Source of the DNA: Hamadaea flava
Lineage (GTDB): Bacteria > Actinomycetota > Actinomycetes > Mycobacteriales > Micromonosporaceae
Length of the DNA stretch: 64,000 bases
Assembly (NCBI RefSeq): GCF_024172085.1
Contig: NZ_JAMZDZ010000001.1
Span: 6,882,001 to 6,946,000 of the forward strand
Direction of reading: 5' to 3'
Under the pieces are notes generated by a model. The model did not search any database and was not told the DNA's origin. It saw only the letters and a list, made by a program, of their open reading frames with translations. Below, piece after piece: positions 44,469 to 52,902 of this stretch (the stretch's first letter is position 1; each line of letters opens with the position of its first letter). The translations under genes and the position numbers were made by a program.

Positions 44469-47103
44469 CCTGCTGCACCACCTTGATGTCGTGCTCGCCG
44501 GAGCAGAGCAGCCAGGTGTCGGGGACGGTGACGACGTCGGCGGTGGACTGGTTGGCGCTGGGCGTCCACTCCACCGCGGTCGAGCTGCGGAAGACGCCGT
44601 TCGCGCCGCCCGCCAGGATCAGCCGTTCGACGGCGGAGGTGCCGCCGGTGCCGGCCGCGCCGACGGTGGCCCGGCCGACGGCGGGTGCTGCCGAGGTGGC
44701 CGGGACGACGGCCGCGGCGACCGCGTCGACCGGGACGAATCGCGTACGGTCGCGCAACGGCAGGCCGCAGTTCACCGACACGGTCTTCCAGCTGGGCTCG
44801 CTGGCCAGGGTGTCGAGGCTCAGCACGCCGCCGCTCTGGGTCGCCGCGACGGCCAGCCCGCCGGCGAAGTCGAGCCCCCGGCAGGTGCCGCCGGTCCACC
44901 CGTTCGCCAGGCCCTGCCATTTGACGTCGGTCTCGAACAGCCGGGTCCGGTAGCAGCCGTGCCCCGGTTTCTTCGGATCGGCCTCACCGGTGCCGGTCCA
45001 CAGCAGCGTCGCCGGTCCGTCGTACTGGACGGCCAGCACCCGGCAGTCGCTGTTGGCCAGCCCGACGTTGGCGTACGAGCCGCTGCGGCCGGCGTTGACC
45101 GACAGGTAGACGCCGAAGTTGGCCATCGACGCCAGTGCGACTCCGGCCACGCCGCGTTCGGAGACGAAGGTGCGTACGGAGTAGAAGCCGCGGTCGGCGT
45201 CGGTGGCGTCGACCTGGATCGGCAGCGGCACCGAGCCGGGCAGCAGCGGCACCTCGTAGAGCCCGGTGTCGGTCGCCACGAGCAGGATGCCGACGCCGTC
45301 CCGGTCGAGCCACGCCAGGTCCTGCGCCTGGGAGTCCAGCCCGGACAGCTGGGTCCAGGTCTCGCCCAGGTCGGTCGTCAGGTGCACCCGGGAACCGGTT
45401 TCGCGTTGGGTCAGCACCGCGACCGAACCGGGCCGGGGCACGATGCCGGGGCGGGCGGGCGCCGGGGCGGGCACGACGCGGACGACCGTCTCGTCGTCGA
45501 ACCGGCCGACCGCCTCCCAGCCCGCGCCGCCGTTGGTCGACCGGAACAGCACCCCGCCGGTCCCCGCATACCAGGTACGCGGCTGGTACTGGTCGGCCGC
45601 GAGGCAGCGTACGGTGGCGTCGGGGGCTTCGGCGACCACGAAGCGGACGTCGTCGACGTAACGCACACCCGGCTCGGCCTGCTCCAACATTCGGTACACA
45701 TTGGAGGCGCGGAGCGGTTCGCCGAACGCCCACCCGGTCGGGTTCAACGCCGTCGGCAATGGGCTGAGCGTCTGGTACAGCCGGTCGTGGATACGACGGG
45801 CCACCGCCTCGGCGTCCTCCTCTCGGCGTACCACCACGGTGGCCTGGATGGAGACGGCCTTGTAGCGCGCCCAGGTGGCCCGGCAGCTCGTGCCCAGGGA
45901 TCGGCGCCGTTCGAGGTCGGCCTCGGCGCGATCGCGCGCCTCCTCGACCTCGTGGTCGTGCAGCACCGCGACCGGCAGGCGACCGCCGGGCCGGGCCTCG
46001 TCCGGAACCGACGGGACCAGCACCACCTCGACCTCGCCGGGCCGCGCGAAGCTGTAGACGTCGGCGCGGGTGAAGGCCCGGGCGCGGGCGATCGCGCCGG
46101 ACTTGGCCGCCAGGATCTCGTAGTCGCGCGCGGTCACCGCGCGCTGCTGGGCGAAGAACTCGTACGGCCCGCGCAGCATCGCGGAGTCCATCGACTCCAT
46201 CGCCCGGCCGCCGCGCGCGGGCTGCGGGTTGGTCGTCTTCACCCCGGGCAGCGGGTCGCGCAGCCCGGTCAGGGTGTCCGCGGCGACGTTGCCCGCCGGG
46301 CCGCCGCCGGCGCGGTACCAGGCTCGCACCTGTCGGCCCGCGGGCGGCACCGCGCCGAGGGCGGCCAGGCCGGTGGAGTTCTCCGGGGTACGCAGATCGA
46401 CGGCGGGCGCGAAGGTGAAGGTGCCGGTGGAGCGGTCGACGACGTAGACCTTCGACGCCGGGCCCGCCTCGGCGAAGTTGGCGACCGGCCGCCAGATCTC
46501 GAAGGTACGCCCGTCGTGTTCGCGGGCGGCCGCACCGAGTTCCACCGAACCGGCGGGGACCTCGACCCCGAGCAGCAGGTCCAGCGACTCGGCGGTATGC
46601 GCCAGCGGTGCGCGCGCCGCTCGTAGGACCTGACCGGGTTCGCCGGTGCCGGTGCCGATGAGTTCGGCCTCGACCAGCTCGCAGTGGTGCATGCGGACGG
46701 TGACCTCGGCCTGGCCGGCGGCCAGCAGCGCGGGTTCGGTGGTGACGAAGACGACCGGCTGCGGGTCGGCGCCCCGGGCCGCCGCCACGCGGATGCCGGC
46801 CGGAATCCGGATCGTGCCCTGGTCGGACCCGGTACGCGTGAAGGTCACGTCGGCCCAGGCGGCGGCCGGGGCGTGTCGGCTGACGCCGAGCAGGTTCAGG
46901 AACGCCACGTACGCCTTCTCCGGCAACTGGTTCAGCCGGTAGACCATCACCTCGGTGAGGTGGGCGAACGCCTCGACGAGCGCGATGCCGGGATCGTGGA
47001 CCGACAGATCCCAGTCCGGGTGCGTACGCCGGATCCGGTCGCGCGCCTCGGTCACGAGGTCGAGGAAGGTGCGGTCGTCGAGGTTGGGCACGGGCAGGGT
47101 CAT
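44449..47103 (-). CDS. Baseplate J-like protein fused to a beta-propeller (Pvc11-like)
   Basis: 884 residues. Residues 1 to about 500 match eCIS/phage baseplate wedge proteins: LDDRTFLDLVTEARDRIRR, DPGIALVEAFAHLTEVMVYR, EKAYVAFLNLLGVSRHAP, ESMDSAMLRGPYEFFAQQRA then VTARDYEILAAKSG, and LYQTLSPLPTALNPTGWAFG. From about 505 the sequence changes to repeated blades with BNR/YCF48-like pieces (VLFRSTNGGAGWEAVGRF, VHLTTDLGETWTQLSGLD, YLSVNAGRSGSYANVGLA, VFRSSTAVEWTPS). The usual family member stops near 600-700 residues, so the 380-residue propeller is an addition. Its ATG overlaps the gp25-like stop. Confidence 0.85.
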   Translation of the reverse strand: MTLPVPNLDDRTFLDLVTEARDRIRRTHPDWDLSVHDPGIALVEAFAHLTEVMVYRLNQLPEKAYVAFLNLLGVSRHAPAAAWADVTFTRTGSDQGTIRIPAGIRVAAARGADPQPVVFVTTEPALLAAGQAEVTVRMHHCELVEAELIGTGTGEPGQVLRAARAPLAHTAESLDLLLGVEVPAGSVELGAAAREHDGRTFEIWRPVANFAEAGPASKVYVVDRSTGTFTFAPAVDLRTPENSTGLAALGAVPPAGRQVRAWYRAGGGPAGNVAADTLTGLRDPLPGVKTTNPQPARGGRAMESMDSAMLRGPYEFFAQQRAVTARDYEILAAKSGAIARARAFTRADVYSFARPGEVEVVLVPSVPDEARPGGRLPVAVLHDHEVEEARDRAEADLERRRSLGTSCRATWARYKAVSIQATVVVRREEDAEAVARRIHDRLYQTLSPLPTALNPTGWAFGEPLRASNVYRMLEQAEPGVRYVDDVRFVVAEAPDATVRCLAADQYQPRTWYAGTGGVLFRSTNGGAGWEAVGRFDDETVVRVVPAPAPARPGIVPRPGSVAVLTQRETGSRVHLTTDLGETWTQLSGLDSQAQDLAWLDRDGVGILLVATDTGLYEVPLLPGSVPLPIQVDATDADRGFYSVRTFVSERGVAGVALASMANFGVYLSVNAGRSGSYANVGLANSDCRVLAVQYDGPATLLWTGTGEADPKKPGHGCYRTRLFETDVKWQGLANGWTGGTCRGLDFAGGLAVAATQSGGVLSLDTLASEPSWKTVSVNCGLPLRDRTRFVPVDAVAAAVVPATSAAPAVGRATVGAAGTGGTSAVERLILAGGANGVFRSSTAVEWTPSANQSTADVVTVPDTWLLCSGEHDIKVVQQDAPSGD

Positions 47104-47543
47104 CGGAGGTCTCCCGCGTCTTCGGAGCCGGGCTGGGCATAGGGGTCGAGATCCACCGAGAAGGCCAGGACACCCGGCGACAGGCTCGCCTTCACCCGGT
47201 AGTCGAGCCGGATGAGCAGCCGCCACGGCGCGTCCGGATCCGGGTGGGCGTCGACGTCGAGCACGTCCACGCGCGGCTCCCAGCGGGCGATCGCCTGGCG
47301 TACGTAGTGGATGGCCAGCCCGGCGGTGGTGTCGTCGTTGGGCGCGAAGACCAGCCGGTGCAGCCGGGAGCCGTAGCCGGGGCGCATCAGCCGCTCGCCC
47401 GGCGTCGTCGACAACAGCAGGAACAGGGCCTGCCGCACGGTCTCGTCGCCCTCGGTCATCGCCAACGTCCCGGCCGAGGTCAGGCCGAGCCCGCCGGTGA
47501 CGGCCGCGTCGAACCCGGCGCCCAGGAACCGGATCGCCTTCAT
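47100..47543 (-). CDS. gp25-like baseplate protein (Pvc9-like)
   Basis: 147-residue GPW/gp25-family protein. Motifs: GDETVRQALFLLLSTTPGER, LMRPGYGSRLHRLVFAPND, AIHYVRQAIARWEPRVDVLD, the family's E-x-R core. In T4, T6SS and eCIS it connects the baseplate to the sheath initiator. ATG 47543 overlaps the stop of the spike-tip-like gene, and its own stop overlaps the J-like gene, so the group is tightly coupled. Confidence 0.88.
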   Translation of the reverse strand: MKAIRFLGAGFDAAVTGGLGLTSAGTLAMTEGDETVRQALFLLLSTTPGERLMRPGYGSRLHRLVFAPNDDTTAGLAIHYVRQAIARWEPRVDVLDVDAHPDPDAPWRLLIRLDYRVKASLSPGVLAFSVDLDPYAQPGSEDAGDLR

Positions 47544-47878
47544 AGGTCGGACCTCACGTACGTCTGCTTCGGATCACGGACCTTGTAGTGCACGAAACCG
47601 GGCGGAGTGCCGTCGGTCAGGCCGTCCAGGTGCGACAGCACGACCTGGTGGCCGTCGATCTTCAGGCGTTCGCTGTAGCCGACGGCGACCTTCAAGGTCT
47701 TGGCGCACGGCTTGACGGTGGGGCCGTAGTTGGGGCAGGCGACGATGTCGCGCCCCTCCGGATCGGTGGCGACCAGCACCGGAACACCGCCGATCGTGAC
47801 CCACTGTTGCGACGCCAGGTTGGTCACCCGGCCGTCGTGGTCGCACTTGATCACCGACTCGAGGTCGATCCACTCCAT
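47540..47878 (-). CDS. Small spike-tip-like protein (Pvc10/PAAR position)
   Basis: 112 residues in the place where eCIS clusters keep the PAAR-like spike tip. KCDHDGRVTN, QQWVTIGGVPVLVATDPEGR, IVACPNYGPTVKPCAKTLKV and GHQVVLSHLDGLTDGTPPGF suggest a small beta-prism with Cys/His that may bind metal (Cys at three positions). ATG 47878 follows GGGAGG, 15 bases after the VgrG-like stop. The fit to PAAR is by position and general pattern, not a clear domain match. Confidence 0.7.
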   Translation of the reverse strand: MEWIDLESVIKCDHDGRVTNLASQQWVTIGGVPVLVATDPEGRDIVACPNYGPTVKPCAKTLKVAVGYSERLKIDGHQVVLSHLDGLTDGTPPGFVHYKVRDPKQTYVRSDL

Positions 47879-47892
47879 CGCCGTGCCTCCCC

Positions 47893-49509
47893 TCAGCCGC
47901 TCTGCTTCGCTGCGGCGGCCGCCTGATCGGCCGCCGCCTGCGGGTCCTCGGGCGCGTCGGCGTGCTGGAAGTCGACGGTCCGGGCCCGGATGACCATCGC
48001 CTTGCCGGGCGCCTGGAGCACCATCGGCGTCGCGGCGTGCAGCGTGGTCAGGTCCGGGGTCAGCTCCAGGTAGCTGCCCACCTCGGTCTCCAGCCGGAGG
48101 CTGCGGCCACCGTCGTCGACCACGATCTTCTGCCCGTACGCCGTGCGCATCGACCAGCGCTGAGCCTTGCCGTCGTTGATCCCGGCGTCGTAAGGCTCGA
48201 CAGCGCCGAACAACGAGCCGAGCACGATCCCGGCCGCCGGTTCGCCGCCCGGCAACGCCACGAGCACGGTGTCCGCCGGGTCGGGCAGTGCCACGATGCC
48301 CTTGCCCCGGCCCGCGCCCGGCAGCGCGACGGCGAGCCAGCCCGCGTCGAGACCCCCGTACGCGGGCAGGTCGATCCGCACTCGGCCCAGCCGATCGGGA
48401 TCGTCCACATCGGTCACCGTGCCCAGGGTCAGCACCGCGGCCGACGACTGCGCGGGAACCGGTGGCGGCACGGTCGAGAACCGGGTCAGCTGTCCGGCGG
48501 CGTCCAGCGTGTGCACCACCTCGGTCAGCACGTACACCCCGCAGAACCGTTCGGCGACGCCGCCGACCGCGATCCGCCGCCCCGGCCGCAGCCGCCCGTC
48601 GCCGTCGGCCGTGCCGGTCGCGGTCGCCCAGGCGGCCGTCCGGGTGTCCAGCCAAGCCTGTGCGAGGGCGGCCAGCTCGTCGTCGCTGCGACCGGGCTGG
48701 TTGACCGCGGTACGCGTACCGTCGGCCCCGACGTCGCCGGGATCGGGGCGCAGTGGGATCTTGCGGCCCGACCGTGCCGAAGCGGCCGATTGCTCGATCA
48801 GTTCGGCCCGCTGCGGATGCCAGCCGAGCGCCGTGCTGTCGCCGGCCGCCTGGTCGAGATTGGCCTCGACGCGTACGCCGATCAGCGAGGAGCCGAGGTC
48901 CAGCGGCACCGGGACGCCGTAACCGTCCAAAGTGATCAGACGCAGGGTGCCGCCGTCGACCGCCAGGTGCAGCCCGGCCCGCCCGGCGACCTCGACGAGC
49001 AGTTCCAGATCGGTCTGCCGGTGTTGCAGCAGCCGCTCGATCCGGGGACCGTCGACTGACCGCACTCCTGGCGGCTCGCCCGAGAGGCTCCCCGGCGCCG
49101 CGTCGACGCTCAGACCGGCCTTCCCGGCCAGCTCACGGGCGAGGTCGGCGACCGTCACCGACTCGAAGACCCGCAGCTCCTGATGCTTGCGCAGGCGGTG
49201 CAACAGGTCGTACGCCCGCACTCGCAGCAGCGCCGCGCCGTCGGCTGCGTACTCGATCTCGACGGCCGTCACCTCACCGGAGAACAGGTCGTCGGTCGTG
49301 TCGTCCAGGCGTACGGCCAGCGCGGCGCCGAACGGGAACATCGCCGGGTCGGCGCCCGCACCGGGATCGGCGGTGAAGGTCAGCTCGCACTGACCGGGCT
49401 GGTCGAGCCGGGCCGAGACGCGTACGCCGACCAGCCGGGTCAGCGCCGACGGCGGCAACGGCATCCCCTTCACCTGCACCGACAGCGCCCGGGGGGTCAC
49501 GGCGGTCAC
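47893..49509 (-). CDS. VgrG-like spike protein (Pvc8-like)
   Basis: 538-residue central spike. The N-terminal 330 residues form the gp27/late-control-D-like part (VRVSARLDQPGQCELTF, DLFSGEVTAVEIEYAADG, LRVRAYDLLHRLRKHQELRV then FESVTVADLARELAGKAG), and a gp5-type OB-fold follows (VTDVDDPDRLGRVRIDLPAY, GWLAVALPGAGRGKGIVALP). After this come the beta-helix-like needle residues (EVGSYLELTPDLTTLHA) and an Ala/Gln-rich end. No effector domain is fused. GTG 49509 overlaps the stop of the preceding gene. Confidence 0.88.
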   Translation of the reverse strand: MTAVTPRALSVQVKGMPLPPSALTRLVGVRVSARLDQPGQCELTFTADPGAGADPAMFPFGAALAVRLDDTTDDLFSGEVTAVEIEYAADGAALLRVRAYDLLHRLRKHQELRVFESVTVADLARELAGKAGLSVDAAPGSLSGEPPGVRSVDGPRIERLLQHRQTDLELLVEVAGRAGLHLAVDGGTLRLITLDGYGVPVPLDLGSSLIGVRVEANLDQAAGDSTALGWHPQRAELIEQSAASARSGRKIPLRPDPGDVGADGTRTAVNQPGRSDDELAALAQAWLDTRTAAWATATGTADGDGRLRPGRRIAVGGVAERFCGVYVLTEVVHTLDAAGQLTRFSTVPPPVPAQSSAAVLTLGTVTDVDDPDRLGRVRIDLPAYGGLDAGWLAVALPGAGRGKGIVALPDPADTVLVALPGGEPAAGIVLGSLFGAVEPYDAGINDGKAQRWSMRTAYGQKIVVDDGGRSLRLETEVGSYLELTPDLTTLHAATPMVLQAPGKAMVIRARTVDFQHADAPEDPQAAADQAAAAAKQSG

Positions 49510-50252
49510 GGGACATCACCGGCCTTGCCCGTGATCGGCGGTACGGCCAGCGCGGTGCCCGCCTCGACCTCGAACGGATTGGTGATGCGGTTGTGCTCGG
49601 CCAGCAGCCGCCACCGCAGCGGCGACCCCAGCGCGTCGTGGGCCAGCAGGTCGAACCGCACCCCGGTGCCGCCCTGGACGCCGTTGTCGCCGGTGGCCCG
49701 GCCGTCGCCGGTCGCCACGATCGCTGTGCCGGGTGGGGCGGGCGTACTGGCCGCGGCCAGCTCCTCCTCGAAACCGGCCTGCGCCTGGTCGGCCGACTCC
49801 GCCACGCGGACCAGCTTCAACCGCAGCCAGGAGCGTTTGGGCGTACCGGTGAGGGTGAACGCGTCGAACCGCTCGGCGATGGCCACGATGATCCCGGGCA
49901 CCAGCCACGCTTTGCCCCACGCGAAGAACACCTTCGGTGGGCGTACCCAGCCGTGCTCGGTCGCCGAGTTCTCCGCGAGCATCCACAGCGGACGGGTCAG
50001 GGCGCGTACGTCGGAGGGACGGGTCTGCGACTCCACGAAGTCGATGTCGAACAACAGGTCCAGGGTCAGCTCGGTACGCCCCCCGCCGGTGAACACCAGC
50101 GGATCGTCGGCCAGCCCCTGCCCGGTGATCTGCCCGGCCGCCGACGACCGTGGGCGTACCCCGGCCAGCCGGGTGACCTGGACGGTCTCCGGATTGAGCA
50201 GGCAGTCCACGCGTACTCCGGTCTCGTCGATGAGGAAGGCGACCCGTTCCAT
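49506..50252 (-). CDS. CIS tube/LysM-type baseplate protein (Pvc7-like)
   Basis: 248 residues. The first 150 match the eCIS tube/gp53-like domain (FLIDETGVRVDCLLNPETVQ, GGGRTELTLDLLFDIDFV, KVFFAWGKAWLVPGIIVAIA then ERFDAFTLTGTPKR). The C-terminal 60 residues resemble a LysM-like ending (DLLAHDALGSPLRWRLLAEH ... VEAGTALAVPP). It caps the tube initiator and contacts the spike. ATG 50252 overlaps the stop of the proline-rich gene; a longer upstream frame is the shadow of that gene. Confidence 0.85.
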   Translation of the reverse strand: MERVAFLIDETGVRVDCLLNPETVQVTRLAGVRPRSSAAGQITGQGLADDPLVFTGGGRTELTLDLLFDIDFVESQTRPSDVRALTRPLWMLAENSATEHGWVRPPKVFFAWGKAWLVPGIIVAIAERFDAFTLTGTPKRSWLRLKLVRVAESADQAQAGFEEELAAASTPAPPGTAIVATGDGRATGDNGVQGGTGVRFDLLAHDALGSPLRWRLLAEHNRITNPFEVEAGTALAVPPITGKAGDVP

Positions 50253-51160
50253 CAGGCACCCGCCTGTTCCTTGTCGAGCCGGGCCAGCCGGTCGGTGGTG
50301 AACAACGGCGGCACGGCGCTCCACAGTTCGGTGTCGTCCGGCAACTGCGGCCACGGGTCCGCCACCGGCTCCGGCCCGCTCACCTCCGGCGGGTGGTACG
50401 CCCGCCACGCCGGCGCCACCGCCGCCCCCGGTCGGGTCGGCGTCACCACCGGATCAGGGATCTGGGTCGAATCTTGGGCCCGGGAAGCAGGCGTATCCGT
50501 GATCCGCTGCCCAAGGGGAGCGCGGGACGGTGGCCGGATCGGGGACGACGGTCGGATCGGGGGCGGCACCGGTAGCGGCGGTGTCGTCGTGACCCTTGCC
50601 GGCGGCACTTCGCCTGCGGCGCTGCCGGACCGCCGAGCCGGTGCGACGGGGGGCTCGCCCGGCAACGACGGCCACCGCGCTGGAGCCACCGGCGCGTCCC
50701 TCCCCGGCGTCACCACCGCAGCCGCCACCGGCGTCCCCGCTCGGGCCGCCGTTACCACCGGATCAGGGATATCCCTGGAATCTTGGGCACGGGAAGCATG
50801 CATATCCGTGATCTGCTGCCAACGACGGGATGGCGGGAGGACGGCGGGAGGGGCGGTGGGTGGGCGGGAGGCGGCGGTGGACGGCGGGTTCGAGGCGGGC
50901 GTCGGGGGGTCGGACGGAACCGGCGACTCCGGGTACGCCGTTGTGCGTATCCCTTCGTCTGGAGCGGGACCGTCGCGGAGCAGGCCGGGCGCATGTGCCG
51001 TGACCAGCGCGAGCCAGTGCTCGGGAGGCTGGCCGGGCCGACGCGGCGCGGGCGGCTGGACCGGCGGCTCCAGGGCCGACGCGGCCCGTTGCAGCCGCGT
51101 GGCCGCCGCCAGCAGCACCCGCGCGAGGCTGACTGCACTCCTGGCGGCTCCCGCGAGCAC
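50252..51160 (-). CDS. Proline-rich protein at the Pvc6 position, with two in-frame palindromic repeats
   Basis: 302 residues between tube and Pvc7 genes, starting at GTG 51160 behind GGGGA, 8 bases after the tube stop. The N-terminus (VSLARVLLAAATRLQRAASA, then PGQPPEHWLALVTAHAPGLL) looks like the small Afp6/Pvc6 proteins of other eCIS; the last 25 residues (DDTELWSAVPPLFTTDRLAR) are also ordered-looking. Between them is a Pro/Ala/Arg-rich disordered stretch. Repeats F and E fall here and are both read as ITD-x-x-ASRAQDS-x-x-IPDPVVT (about residues 117 and 220). The flanking peptide is similar in both, so one may be a duplication. The coding status of the middle part is less certain than its ends. 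Confidence 0.68.
   Translation of the reverse strand: MLAGAARSAVSLARVLLAAATRLQRAASALEPPVQPPAPRRPGQPPEHWLALVTAHAPGLLRDGPAPDEGIRTTAYPESPVPSDPPTPASNPPSTAASRPPTAPPAVLPPSRRWQQITDMHASRAQDSRDIPDPVVTAARAGTPVAAAVVTPGRDAPVAPARWPSLPGEPPVAPARRSGSAAGEVPPARVTTTPPLPVPPPIRPSSPIRPPSRAPLGQRITDTPASRAQDSTQIPDPVVTPTRPGAAVAPAWRAYHPPEVSGPEPVADPWPQLPDDTELWSAVPPLFTTDRLARLDKEQAGA
50452..50504. repeat. 53-bp palindromic repeat, copy E (inside the proline-rich CIS gene)
   Basis: Begins GATCAGGGATCTGGG and ends GCAGGCGTATCCGTGATC; outer arms pair, inner parts are partly decayed. It lies inside the Pvc6-position gene, and its minus strand encodes ITDTPASRAQDSTQIPD. The preceding bases GTCACCACCG are nearly the same as before copy F, 309 bases away, so a segment larger than the element has probably been duplicated. 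Confidence 0.85.
50761..50813. repeat. 53-bp palindromic repeat, copy F (inside the proline-rich CIS gene)
   Basis: Begins GATCAGGGATATCCC and ends GCATGCATATCCGTGATC. Its minus strand encodes ITDMHASRAQDSRDIPD in the same frame as copy E. The two differ at 11 of 53 positions, more alike than to the intergenic copies. Confidence 0.87.
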
Positions 51161-51167
51161 TCCCCGG

Positions 51168-51650
51168 CTAGGAAGTGGGCTTCGCCGCCGTGCCACTGCC
51201 GGTCTCCAGTTCCAGGCTTTCGTAGGCGAGGGCGATCGACTCGATCGCGATCTCCTGCGCGAGCGTGTTGAGGTGCGCCCCACGCCACCGGGTCGGCCAC
51301 GCGTTGATGACGTTCCAGCGCAGCACCTCGGTGGTGCCGGCCGCGTCGTACAGGGCGATGGACACGTTGCGGCGGCTGACCGTGCCCTTGGCCGCGCCGT
51401 TCACCCAGTCCCAGATCTCGCGAGACGACGTGAGTCCGAAGTGGAGAGTGATCGGCTCGTAGTCGACCTGGCCGGGCACGTAGCGGATGCGGTCGTTGCC
51501 CGCCTCCCGGTACGCCAGCCGCTGGATGGTGAACTCGAGCCCGGAGACCTCGGTGAAATGCCCGTTGGTGACGCCGTTGATGAGCAGCTTGAAGTTGTAC
51601 GCGCGGTAGGGGTCGACCGGCGCGCCCGGCTGCGGGGTGGCCTGTGCCAT
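51168..51650 (-). CDS. Inner tube protein (gp19/Pvc1-like)
   Basis: 160 residues with the phage tail-tube-like fold: DPYRAYNFKLLINGVTNGHF, EVSGLEFTIQRLAYREAGND, ITLHFGLTSSREIWDWVNGA and WNVINAWPTRWRGAHLNTLA then QEIAIESIALAYESLEL. It would stack to form the inner tube of the injection particle. ATG 51650, 2 bases before the sheath stop in reverse order, is preferred because it directly precedes this conserved start. Only one tube gene is seen in the locus, where Afp/PVC have two. Confidence 0.9.
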   Translation of the reverse strand: MAQATPQPGAPVDPYRAYNFKLLINGVTNGHFTEVSGLEFTIQRLAYREAGNDRIRYVPGQVDYEPITLHFGLTSSREIWDWVNGAAKGTVSRRNVSIALYDAAGTTEVLRWNVINAWPTRWRGAHLNTLAQEIAIESIALAYESLELETGSGTAAKPTS

Positions 51651-51652
51651 TG

Positions 51653-52879
51653 TCAGCTCCCAATCGTCTCGGTCTCGGTGCCGCCGGCCCACTGGCTCAG
51701 CTTGAACACCACGAACTCGGCCGGCTTGACCACCGCGATGCCGATGTGCGCGACCACCATGCCGGCGTCACGGACGTCGACCGGGTTGGTCTCCTCGTCG
51801 CACTTGACGAAGAACGCCTCTTCCGGCGTACGCCCCAGCAGCGCCCCGTCGCGCCAGACCCGGGTCAGGAAAGCGCCGATGTCTCGCCGGATCGACCGCC
51901 ACAGCGTGAAGTCGTTGGGCTCGAACACCATCCACCGGGTGCCGTTGGCGATGGCCTGCTCCAGCGAGATCGTCAGCCGGCGTACGTTGAGGTAGCGCCA
52001 CTCGCTCGCCTCGGCGGCCAGGGTCCGGGCGCCCCAGACGCGGATGCCCTCCCCGGCGAACGACCGGATGCAGTTGACCCCTTTGGGGTTGAGCACGTCC
52101 TGCTCCGAGCGGGTCAGCTGACGGGCGAGGTCGACCGCGCCCCGGACCGGCTCGTTGGCCGGCGCCTTGTGCACCCCGCGCAGCGCGTCGGTACGCGCCC
52201 AGACCCCGGCGATGTGCCCGGACGGTGGGGTGTCGACGAGTTCCCCGGTCAGCGGGTCGCGCACGGTGATCCACGGGTAGTAGAAGGTGCCGAACTCCGA
52301 CTGGCGCGGCCGGTTGCCGACGTCCTCCGGCGACGGAGCGGCCGGGGCGGGGTCGTCGGGCTTCGGCGGCTTGGCCGGCTTGTCGGTGGGCGTGCCGACC
52401 CGGGTCAGGCTGGCGATGTCGTCGACGTCCGGCGCGGGGTCGCAGATCGCGACCATGGTGCGCAGCCGCTCGGCCAGGCTCAGCAGGGCCTCGGTGGCGA
52501 CCGCGCCGTGGAACCCGGGCGCGGCCACGATCGACAGCTCGTCGACCGTCTCCAGCAGTTGCAGCCCGGCCCGCTTGCGGCCGGTGCCGCTGATCTGGCC
52601 GTTCGCTCCGACGTTGACCACCCAGCACCGGGTGCCCCCGTTGTCGAAGAAGCCGAAGACCGCCCGGGACAACGGGGTGCCCTGCGGGTTGTCCACACCC
52701 GAGGCGAAGACGTTCAGGAACTCGGTCCAGTTGTTGACCGGGACCGCGCGGTCGGAGACGGCGTTCGGGTCGGGGGCGACGCCGACGAAGCCCGCCGTGC
52801 TGGTGCCCACCGCGCCGATCGGCCGCGCGCCACTGGGCACCTCCTCGACGTAGATGCCGGGGGAGAAGTAGTTGGGCAT
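51653..52879 (-). CDS. Contractile sheath protein
   Basis: 408-residue sheath. The N-terminus NYFSPGIYVEEVPSGARPIG is the classic phage/eCIS sheath start, followed by TSTAGFVGVAPDPN, VNNWTEFLNVFASG, FGFFDNGGTRCWVVNVG, then the C-terminal conserved part ANGTRWMVFEPNDFTLWRSI, RRDIGAFLTRVWRDGALLG and EEAFFVKCDEETNPVDVRDA. The middle (about 150-200) is enriched in Pro and Asp and may be an exposed loop. ATG 52879 follows GAGGAG. Only one sheath gene is present. Confidence 0.93.
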   Translation of the reverse strand: MPNYFSPGIYVEEVPSGARPIGAVGTSTAGFVGVAPDPNAVSDRAVPVNNWTEFLNVFASGVDNPQGTPLSRAVFGFFDNGGTRCWVVNVGANGQISGTGRKRAGLQLLETVDELSIVAAPGFHGAVATEALLSLAERLRTMVAICDPAPDVDDIASLTRVGTPTDKPAKPPKPDDPAPAAPSPEDVGNRPRQSEFGTFYYPWITVRDPLTGELVDTPPSGHIAGVWARTDALRGVHKAPANEPVRGAVDLARQLTRSEQDVLNPKGVNCIRSFAGEGIRVWGARTLAAEASEWRYLNVRRLTISLEQAIANGTRWMVFEPNDFTLWRSIRRDIGAFLTRVWRDGALLGRTPEEAFFVKCDEETNPVDVRDAGMVVAHIGIAVVKPAEFVVFKLSQWAGGTETETIGS

Positions 52880-52902
52880 GTGAACTCCTCAGTCGTGAGG
52901 CT

